Assembly (NCBI GenBank): GCA_900617975.1
Contig: UZAE01013084.1
Coordinates: 1 to 11,803, forward strand
DNA: 11,803 nucleotides
Reading direction: 5' to 3'
DNA from: Rodentolepis nana
Lineage: Eukaryota > Platyhelminthes > Cestoda > Cyclophyllidea > Hymenolepididae
Of this stretch, positions 1 through 7,246 are shown piece after piece. Made by a program: the position numbers and the translations under genes. Each line of letters starts with the position of its first letter. Position 1 is the stretch's first letter. Below the pieces are notes generated by a model that did no database searches, was not told the origin of the DNA, and saw only the letters and a program-made list of their open reading frames with translations.

Positions 1-173
1 CCATTAACTAAGTAATAAAATACAACAGACTAATTAATCGAAGATCCCATTCCACTAATGAACTACAAGTAACACAACTAACCCCTCTTCACATCCCCTT
101 TCACCCCTTAACAGTTAAGACAAAATGGGGGGGGGGAGGCAATCTTAATCTGACAAGCTGTTTACAAACTAAC
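1..173 (-). other. Start of intron 2 of the RABGEF1-like gene
   Basis: This stretch begins with the donor GTTAGT (positions 173-168, minus strand) directly after the FFTHL codons. I see no continuation of the VPS9 domain before the window edge, so the next exon must be further left. A run of ten G residues occurs near 127-136. Confidence 0.6.
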
Positions 174-1974
174 CAGATGGGTAAAGAAGTAGGCCGGTTC
201 TCCAGCACTGACTCGATTATTGTTAGCAAACCTTGTAATGAATTGGAGGTTAGAATGCAGAAGAGGAGGGTTAGCTCGCAGAACAACCCAAATAAGGGAA
301 GGGAAAAAGGCGTCCGCAGCGGTTTCGCCATAGTCATTTGGGTTGCCCTGACTTTGCCGATCGGAGGCCTTCGTCAAGGGTGACGATCTAGATGCTTCAT
401 CGGTCTCCAACTTAAGGGCCTTCATGATTTCATGACAGCAGTCAACGATTTGATCTAATTTAGCTTCCGTCGGCAGAACTTCGTTTTGTCTTATTAAATC
501 TAGGAAATAAAGAAATGCAAGAATATAGCTGCGACAAAGATTTCCTACTCTGTTATTAAATTGTAATATTGAAAATATTTAAAGTACACATGCTCGTTGG
601 TGGTGCTGTAGTCAACATGCGCGTCAACCAAGTCAGACGCCATGAAGGGTCTCGTGAGCGGACCGAGGATGTATTCACTCTTCCCAGGTAGTTATAAAAA
701 CTCCTGCAAATCTTTATTTTAAACAATAAAGGCGTACGAATGAACAATCTCCGGTACTATCAATCGATCTTCTTTAGAAAACAGATTGGCTATTCAACAT
801 TCCCATAATTATATAAAAGGAACTCAGAAAGCACATAGCGGAAGGGGTGCGACAAGAACCATTCGAAATAAATATTGAATAGAGACAACAGGAGATTTCA
901 AACTTACCTAGTACCGGAAATGAAAAAATTCACAGCCTATCAACTAAAAGTTTAAGGAAAAAATTGACAATTTTTTGTACATCCACGAAAATTAGAAGCG
1001 CTAGAAGACTATTTGTGAATAACGAAACCGTGAAGACGTGAGCCAAACGGAATCGATTAAATTCCGATAAAATGGTAAAAGTGAGTAATTTGCTCTCAGA
1101 ATTTAGAGCAATGACAAAAATTATACCAAAACTATTTCATATACAAGACCGTAGATAATACCTATGGGTTATGCATTGGATAGACAAGAGGAATATTACT
1201 AGCAAAGAGAGTGTAGGTATACCAACAAAGTTCTATTAAACCGAACCTACGTAAAATGGCGCTTTCAAGATGACGAGATTGTTGAGGAGAGTAGGGATCA
1301 ATAGGGGCATCAAGATGTTTGTGAGAGATCCAATGAAATGAACGAATGCGATCTTGAAGTTTCAAGTCAATTTCTTCATCGTCCGTATTTGATGGAGTGA
1401 AAGCCCAAGGATAAATCCACACGGAAAGGAAGCGTTCGATTGAATTCAGGAGGCTTTCTTTTTGTTCAGTTGTTCCGGCCTGATAAATATTATTACCGTA
1501 TACACGAAGAGCCATGGATTGGTAAAAGTCCTTGACAGTTTCAGAGAATTTATTAATATCGGAAAAGTCCTTTGACTCGAGGTCCTTCAGCATTTTGTCA
1601 ATTTGTCGGCTTACATCAGCCTCAACAGTAGATCGCCAGGATTTCAGCGTCTTGTAGAAATCTGTTCGAGCCTGTAAAGCCTCCTCCGAGATGCCAGATT
1701 CAAGTTTATTGTGATTTTTCTGTATTTTGAGAATGTTTCTAATTGTTCCAGAACTCTTTCTCGCTACTTTCTTGCGTTTAGCCTCGAAATTAGCGAAAGC
1801 TCTCGAGGAAGTTTGGGATAACTCGCGAGCTTTACGTGCATACAAATCGGACTTATTTTGAGACTCTCGATAACATCTGGAACAATAATTGTTCCAGGAA
1901 GGATTTCCATAATACCCGCATTTATTTTTACAGAGAATACTAGACCCGGGGTATACCATCGAATACCGCTCCAT
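174..1974 (-). CDS. RABGEF1: Rabex-5 / RABGEF1-like Rab5 guanine-nucleotide exchange factor, two exons visible, 3' part off-window
   Basis: Exons: 1974-1251 (241 codons plus 1 nt) and 499-174 (2 nt plus 108 codons). The donor is C|GTAGGT, the acceptor CTAG|AT, and the joint is phase 1; exon 2 ends at CTG|GTTAGT. Seen: an A20-type zinc finger with Cys 15, 19, 31 and 34 (C-x3-C-x11-C-x2-C around GYYGNP); a basic stretch near 66-73; a helical-bundle segment near 147-226 matching the Rabex-5 order (KDFY..., NTDDE, DRIRSFHW); then VPS9 core motifs ADAFFPSL, RANPPLL, ITRF and GEPAYFFTHL. Asp304 and Tyr345 sit 41 residues apart, the spacing of the catalytic Asp/Tyr pair of human Rabex-5. The family loads GTP onto Rab5 at early endosomes and binds ubiquitin through its N-terminus. 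The start is supported by a TGA four codons upstream in frame; Met6 is an alternative. The end of VPS9 and the C-terminal tail lie left of position 1. Confidence 0.9.
500..1250 (-). other. Intron 1 of the RABGEF1-like gene (751 nt)
   Basis: The intron is bounded by GTAGGT at the exon 1 side and a pyrimidine-rich ...TTTCCTAG at the exon 2 side. Splicing it out joins LESAIL to LIRQNEVLP through a split His codon, which lines up with the Rabex-5 family without a gap beyond one residue. The intron contains two exon-like segments: a GC-rich island near 585-697 and a 36-nt segment at 908-943 with good splice signals. Neither can be inserted between exons 1 and 2 without a stop in the frame tested. 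Confidence 0.8.
585..697 (-). other. GC-rich exon-like island inside the RABGEF1 intron, identity unknown
   Basis: In an AT-rich intron this stretch has clearly higher GC and a minus-strand frame reading EYILGPLTRPFMASDLVDAH and onward to NEHVYF, with no stop for about 40 codons from 697 downward. One neighbouring minus frame is also open. A TTTGCAG acceptor-like site lies just upstream (minus sense), but the downstream donor is poor. On the plus strand there is a competing short frame ending at CCCAG|GTAGTT. I do not recognise the peptide. It may be an unused or alternative exon, a gene fragment, or chance. Confidence 0.3.
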
Positions 1975-3990
1975 TTCGGCGATTCAATTGTTTGCGAATT
2001 ATCTGATGAGTTATAACGATTGTTATAAAAGTAGCATAAAATAGAAGTTCATATCCTAACTATTTTGTGTCTATTTTATGAGCAAGATTGCTTTTCAGTT
2101 ATTTCATATTGATATTTAAGTGAAATTTTAAATGTAAAAATTATGAAAGGATATGTATTGCATCAACAATCTGAGAGAACCACATTGAATCTTGGAAAAA
2201 TTAAAGTGATAGTTTAAATCACTGTTCAACTTTATGGTATATTTAGCAGTGTCTTTTCCAGAATGATTCAGGTCAATTAAAAATTTTGGATATGCTCTGT
2301 CGAAATTATTACTTTTCAATATCAAAGCACTTATTTGAATTTTAAGGTAAATTTCGTTGCATGCTCATTTCAATTTAACATAGGTTAGGCACAACTGAAT
2401 GACAGAACAATTGAAATTCAAAATCCATAAACAGTGATGCCCTTTATATTCTGTCCTTTTTAATGAACTCCTTTTCTTAGTCTTACAAATTTTGAACTTT
2501 TAATAATTTATAGTGAAGCATAAAAAGTCCCTATGGAAACATGATTTTACTGATAAACACAAACGTTATCATGAGAATTTCAATATTTTTAAAAATTACT
2601 AATACATACACCTAAAGTGAACCTTTTCATGTTACCTCTGGTTAGTTTGGCACCCTCCACATATAAGTCGAAAATGAATCTGTATTGCATAGTAAAGTAG
2701 GAATGAAAGAGATGAATATTTTCGCTTGTTCGACATAAGTAGTATTGTGTTAATTAAATTATGATATGCTTGCTTCATGTGCACTATTGACCCTCAAATT
2801 GTAGTCTGCCATTTAGCAGCAAATAGTCTCACTTTCCAGCATTGTGAATTTCGAAGTTATTGATTGCCCGTCCGGTTAAATTTCATTTCTCTGATTATAT
2901 TCAGAGTGCCAGTGGTATTTCCAATAAGAATCGGCTCTCTATACTTCATTACTACTATTCTGAGTTTCATTTCAATCTTGTATTTTTTGATAAAGTGCAT
3001 CAAACTAAATTTCTGTGTTACCATTTAAGCATCTTTGACAAATATCACACCGTTCGTTTCAAAATATTGATTATTTCTAATTTTAGCTGGACCTTCATAG
3101 CTTTGTTGATTTTCAAAGTTCGATAAAGAAATTAACCTGCTACAACTGCCTCGCATAGTGGATTAATATTGGACACTTGCTTGTTCATCTATATCCTAAT
3201 CGTCAAGGGTCAAAAATGTGTGAAATCTGTCAACTTCCGTATTATTTTACATTTAAACGCTTCCTCGCAATTACTATTGCTTTTCTTTGGTAGTAGCACC
3301 TTCCGCTTCCTCCCAACTTTGTTTCCTAAATTCTTAATCTTTACCCTTCTTAATCATTCATAATTATTCAGTGCGCATTTGTTCAACTTGACTATTGGTC
3401 TTCCTACTCAAGATAGGATGCTATTTCCCGCTAGAGTTAGCAAGAATATTAGTCATACGAGGGGGAGGGGGCATATAGACTATTTTGGCCATGCCCGTAA
3501 ATTGGCTTTTTTTATTGAATTAGGGTCTTTTAAATCACAGACTTCTGTGTCGCAGGTAATAGACCTGCCATCATGAATACACCAGAGGATAAATGACTAT
3601 AAGACTAGGTTCTATCTATTAGGCTAAATCAATTGTATTAATAAACTGCTGTAAGTATCTGGACTTGATTATTCAAATACCATCCAACTGGTGGTCTATG
3701 GGGTTGGGAAGAGAATTGGGAAGCGCCATGCACCAACACTAACCCGTATTAGCCCAGAACAAACTATTCTAAAATTCGTGTACTATAGCGGTGTTCGCTA
3801 GATGTGTTAAAATATCATCATTATCTACATCTGAAATAACTCTAATTTTTTAATCAACTGCAAATAACTCATTATTTAAAAAGCCGTGAGAAAATAATCA
3901 TCATTTAAAATAGAAAATGTTCGATTTAGGAGAAAACATATATTTTCAAATTACAATTATCAAAAGTAATGACCGAAAGTTATAACATGA
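1975..3990. other. Intergenic region, about 2.0 kb, no supported gene
   Basis: The sequence is AT-rich and contains only short open frames. A plus-strand frame from 2860 to 3576 is nearly open, interrupted by TAA at 3124, 3133 and 3361. Its composition (Phe, Leu, Ser, His, Ile) is what a pyrimidine-rich strand yields by chance, and no motif is recognisable. No tRNA, tandem repeat or transposon end was seen. The left part should hold the RABGEF1 promoter and the right part the 3' UTR of the secreted-protein gene. Confidence 0.5.
2005..2030. repeat. Perfect 7-bp inverted repeat with GATT loop upstream of the RABGEF1-like start
   Basis: TTATAAC, a GATT loop and GTTATAA form a perfect short hairpin about 35-50 nt upstream of the minus-strand ATG at 1974. 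On the minus strand it also supplies a TTTATAAC element that could act as a weak TATA-like signal. The preceding CTGATGA resembles half of a hammerhead ribozyme core, but the matching GAAA after the stem is missing. Confidence 0.35.
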
Positions 3991-4548
3991 TTAATTTGAA
4001 TTTCCGGAATTTGCTTTACCAGACTCCCCAGATTTGTCATCATCCTCACAATCGCCATTGGGACAGCTCTCCCGCTTTGAACGCCCACGGCGGCTGCTGC
4101 CAGATGATGGCTGTGGTGGGTACCCCATATCTTGTCCATAACCATATCCATCATATCCACCAAAACCAGAGTTACCGAATGGATCCATCATATTTGGACC
4201 AGCTCCAGACATACCAGTCATCATTCCACCTCCGAAGCCACCAAAGTTAGGCTCTTGCATACCGAAGGCGTTGCCCATGCCGAAGTGGTTGCCCATTTGT
4301 CTTCCAGGGAACGTGCTTGAGGCCATCATTGGGCCGCCAACTTGTGAGCAGGCACCACCATGGCAAATGTAAGGGCAAATACCATTATTACAACCATAAC
4401 CAGTAAATTGGCCATTGTGACAAACAGGTGCTTTACAGTTCTTGAAGGTTTGTTGCATGCCAGGACCTCCAACAGGACCCATACATGCAAATGGTGATGC
4501 TGAGACAAGAGCTCCCAGTAGAATAAGAAAGACAAATTTCTTCATCAT
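3991..4548 (-). CDS. Small secreted Gly/Met-rich protein with four C-x4-C modules, function unknown
   Basis: A single 185-codon frame without introns. Residues 1-17 form a typical signal peptide: two Lys, a Phe/Leu/Ile/Val core, then Ala-Ser-Ala, with likely cleavage near 17-18. Residues 38-67 contain three C-x4-C pairs (CKAPVC, CNNGIC, CHGGAC); a fourth, CPNGDC, lies at 162-167, and Cys22 is unpaired in this scheme. The middle, about 71-145, is rich in Gly, Met, Phe, Asn and, late, Tyr (GYDGYGYG). A basic RRGRSKR stretch at 153-159 resembles a furin-type processing site before the acidic tail. In all there are 40 Gly, 15 Met and 9 Cys. I do not recognise the family. A structural or gland-secreted product such as an eggshell, tegument or adhesive component fits the composition but is inference. 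The TATA box and GA tract lie just upstream. Confidence 0.75.
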   Translation of the reverse strand: MMKKFVFLILLGALVSASPFACMGPVGGPGMQQTFKNCKAPVCHNGQFTGYGCNNGICPYICHGGACSQVGGPMMASSTFPGRQMGNHFGMGNAFGMQEPNFGGFGGGMMTGMSGAGPNMMDPFGNSGFGGYDGYGYGQDMGYPPQPSSGSSRRGRSKRESCPNGDCEDDDKSGESGKANSGNSN

Positions 4549-4557
4549 TTTTCCTCC

Positions 4558-4573
4558 CTCTCTCTCTCTCTCT
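4558..4573. repeat. (CT)8 microsatellite, (GA)8 in the presumed 5' UTR of the secreted-protein gene
   Basis: Eight perfect CT dinucleotides on the plus strand read as GAGA on the coding (minus) strand, ending about ten bases before the ATG at 4548. If transcription starts about 30 bases after the TATA box, the tract lies within a short 5' UTR of roughly 40 nt. It could bind GAGA-type factors or be a neutral microsatellite. Confidence 0.85.
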
Positions 4574-4610
4574 GAGGTTTAATCTAATAAATTGTTCCGT
4601 GAGGAGCGCA

Positions 4611-4617
4611 TTTTATA
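4611..4617 (-). promoter_or_regulatory. TATA box (TATAAAA) of the secreted-protein gene
   Basis: CTATAAAATGC on the minus strand is a consensus TATA box 63-69 bases upstream of the start codon. It predicts a start site near 4587 and a compact 5' UTR. A strong TATA box is typical of highly or tissue-specifically expressed genes; none was seen at the two housekeeping-type genes of this window. Confidence 0.6.
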
Positions 4618-5214
4618 GTTAGGTTATTCGATCGAAGTTACGTTGTACTGTACATAAATGCACTGATTGCAATTATTGAATTTATTGAACAAGTGAACAT
4701 GAACTAACAGTTGTAGAAATCAATATATATAACGTACTCTTTCGATAATCGTTTAAGGAAGAACATAATCAGCTTACTTAAATTTTAATTTAGTGCATAT
4801 TTTTGGTTTAGATAGGCCGAGTTTGGAAGTTGCGGCTCAGTCAGTGAGTAATAGACCTTCATTTTGTAATTAATAGAAATCTATCAAGAGAAGTAAATAT
4901 CTAATGATTCTCTTTGAATACCAATAGAATTACTTAGTGTAAAACTGGATGGTAGGAATAATTCCAATAGACATGCCGAAAGGACTTTTAAATTAATTGG
5001 GTCCATGACGTTTATCAATCAGTAATTGCTTGTTTCTAAAGAAAAAATGGCTTTAGTCGATTGGGTATCGGGTAATTTTCGCCGTTTTTTAGATTTTCAA
5101 ACATAATAATAAGTTAAGTTGATTGTGATTCTTAGGGAACTTTTCAAATACTTACAAATTAATGAGCACAAACTTCAGGCATTATCTTTCATTGCTGTTA
5201 TAATTTCATTTCAG

Positions 5215-5302
5215 GCGCCACAACCCAAGCACTCTTGAGGGAGACTGGCATACTGTTGTTCTGTTATTAACTATCTTATTGATTACTTATTTGTGGAATT
5301 AG
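5215..5302 (+). other. Candidate terminal exon encoding a short hydrophobic (tail-anchor-like) C-terminus
   Basis: A good acceptor (TATAATTTCATTTCAG) ends at 5214. After one base of a split codon, the frame reads RHNPSTLEGDWHTVV, then a Leu/Ile/Thr-rich stretch of about 13 residues, ending YLWN at the TAG of 5300-5302. This frame needs a phase-2 upstream exon. A second frame, needing phase 1, would give GATTQALLRETGILLFCY and stop at 5273-5275; it could join an ATG at 5047 in strong context (AAAAAATGG) through a GTAATT donor at 5072. Either product would be a micropeptide. No family is recognised and no complete gene model is certain. Confidence 0.22.
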
Positions 5303-5879
5303 ATTCTTGCTAAACATGAGAGATATGTTGCTTGTGAAATGTTTTACTTAGAATTGAAAGATCAAACTATAATAATTTACCATTTTTGAAGTAGATTAAC
5401 AAGGTTCGTTCGCATAGTTCTAATAGAAAATTAATAATGCTCCTTAAATAAATGAGAATATTTCGAATGATTGTTTTGTCATGAATGAATAATTGCATTC
5501 ATTGGATTCTTCTAACGTACTTACAATAACTGCTAGCGGAGGATTTCCCAAACGAGTTTGGCTTCATTTAAACGTAGCTTGATCTCTTAATTAAGAAGAC
5601 AGTAAGAATAAGCATAAATCAAATCAAAATCAGCCTTGCAGTTAGAAAGTTAATTCAGCTAACCGCTTAGATATTTATCTATAAAGATTAAATCTTCCAA
5701 ACAGCAATAATAGACAGAAGTATAGTTTAAGCGTATCCAAAATCAGCTATATCTAAATTGACCTGATGAGTTCTAGCTTTATTCATTAAAATTAACCGTT
5801 ATTCCTTTAAATGTTTACTTCGTATTTCTTTTGATAGTAATACGCTTCACATTGTAAAAATACTTCCAAATTAAAACCA

Positions 5880-5999
5880 ATGAGACGGAATATGCAATTG
5901 CGCTATTCTGGACGCCATTTTAGATCAAGTACTTGTGTCGATTTCAATGTCAGTGTTGAAAAAAATATTTCTATGTTTCACAGATCTTTGCGGTTTTAA
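5880..5999 (+). CDS. Possible 39-residue basic small ORF, doubtful
   Basis: ATG at 5880 opens 39 codons to TAA at 5997-5999 in an otherwise stop-rich stretch. The peptide is basic (MRRNMQLRYSGRHFRSS at its start), with no signal peptide or membrane segment. The initiation context (CCA before ATG) is unremarkable. A frame this short is expected by chance in 2.6 kb; it is listed only because it is the longest clean short frame there. Confidence 0.1.
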   Translation: MRRNMQLRYSGRHFRSSTCVDFNVSVEKNISMFHRSLRF

Positions 6000-7246
6000 A
6001 TGACCTATTAGTGAACATATTTCTGATAAAACTGGAAAATATCCTAGACATAGATAAAAATGAAATATTAAAAATGAAGACATTGTCGCTAATATTCAAG
6101 GTTTTATAAACTAGAAATATGGCAATTAACTGAGAAGATAAGATTGTCTTTGAAGCAATGAAATATAATTCGTTTACTGATGTTGTTTTATAAAAATAAA
6201 GAAAAGTAAATAATCAACCAAATTATTTAGTCAAGAATTATAGAAACTAATAAGAATGATAAAAGTTGGTATGCTGAATTTGATCATAGGGCAGGGAAGA
6301 TGCGGATATGAGCAAATAATGTATTACCAAAAATAATTTTTGACTTAATTGTGCAAAACTTGTAAAATATAAATATCTAACAATCTTCTAAGCATAACTG
6401 AAAGAAATGCCAAGTAGCAATATGCTTGATCAATGAAGTTGTCTCAATGGATACCTTACATCGTTAACTGAGGTAACATGAACAACAGTTAAAATAAAAG
6501 CCTGGAGATAAGGAAAGCTTAATTAGCGAAAAAACTCTTGCACAGAATCCTTTGAAGATTTAACCAAGTGTTTATGTGTTTTCACAATAATTATCCAAAC
6601 AGATGCCAACGCATCGATAACTAAAATTCACTTACATCTAACAATGAAATTTACTGTCGGTAAACTTAGCATATTCATAAATTACAATGACATTTTGAAA
6701 GACTCTACACTGAGCCAGGGACATGAATGAATTAACTTATGCCATTCAGAAAATATTAGAGTATTATAGAACACATGCTTAAGGAAAAAAATATACTTAT
6801 CTTTACATACAGTTAGTGTTTTCCGAATTCGCCGACACTATATTTGACCATATGAGTACTAATTTATATTTAAGAAAGAAAATATATTTTCAAAAGCTTT
6901 CGGATAAAGAAATCTGTACTTCTTCAAATCAGTGATCTTGCCATTCTTCATGCAGACAGAGTGTTTCAAAATTAAAATACACTAATAGTTTCAAATACCG
7001 TATATTACAATGCAAATTAAAGAATTTAAGTTAAAATAACAAAGGTTATATTAGATATAAAATCAATTTTTACTTTTTGCATCATTACTATCATTATATT
7101 TACTAACTATACTTATAAAATTTAATGAATCATATGATTAAAAACAACATGTTGTTAGAAAAAGTAATAATTTAGTTTCATATTACTTAGTCCGACGTCT
7201 GTTCAATTTTTAATCGATTCATCACCTTGGCGTCTTTATTGAAAGA

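Larger units (their letters stand above)
4618..7246. other. Intergenic region, about 2.6 kb, mostly without supported features
   Basis: The sequence is AT-rich with many stops in all frames. Apart from the exon-like segment at 5215-5302 and a 39-codon ATG frame at 5880-5999, I see nothing gene-like, and no tRNA, tandem array or transposon ends. The right end should hold the WDR75 promoter; no TATA box is obvious there. This is compatible with a housekeeping promoter. Confidence 0.5.

Noticed and set aside
127..136. Run of ten G as a G-quadruplex or regulatory site
   Set aside because: It is a single homopolymer in an intron without further G-tracts at regular spacing; most likely a simple repeat.
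2860..3576. Nearly open plus-strand frame of about 239 codons with only three stops
   Set aside because: The strand is pyrimidine-rich, which lowers stop frequency. The peptide is dominated by Phe, Leu, Ser, Ile and His with no motif, and there are no flanking splice or repeat signals. It is more likely chance than a pseudogene.
3969..4320. Plus-strand and other minus-strand open frames across the secreted-protein gene
   Set aside because: They are shadows of the 185-codon minus-strand gene. They lack its signal peptide and ordered Cys pattern.
5525..5567. Minus-strand mini-exon: ATG, 14 codons (MKPNSFGKSSASSY), then a GTAAGT donor
   Set aside because: The initiation context is weak and no downstream acceptor with a continuing frame was found. 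The plus strand of the same stretch is also open (EDFPNEFGFI then stop), so neither reading is preferred.
5764..5800. Second CTGATGAG as a hammerhead ribozyme core
   Set aside because: No stem II hairpin and no GAAA follow; the match is a chance heptamer.
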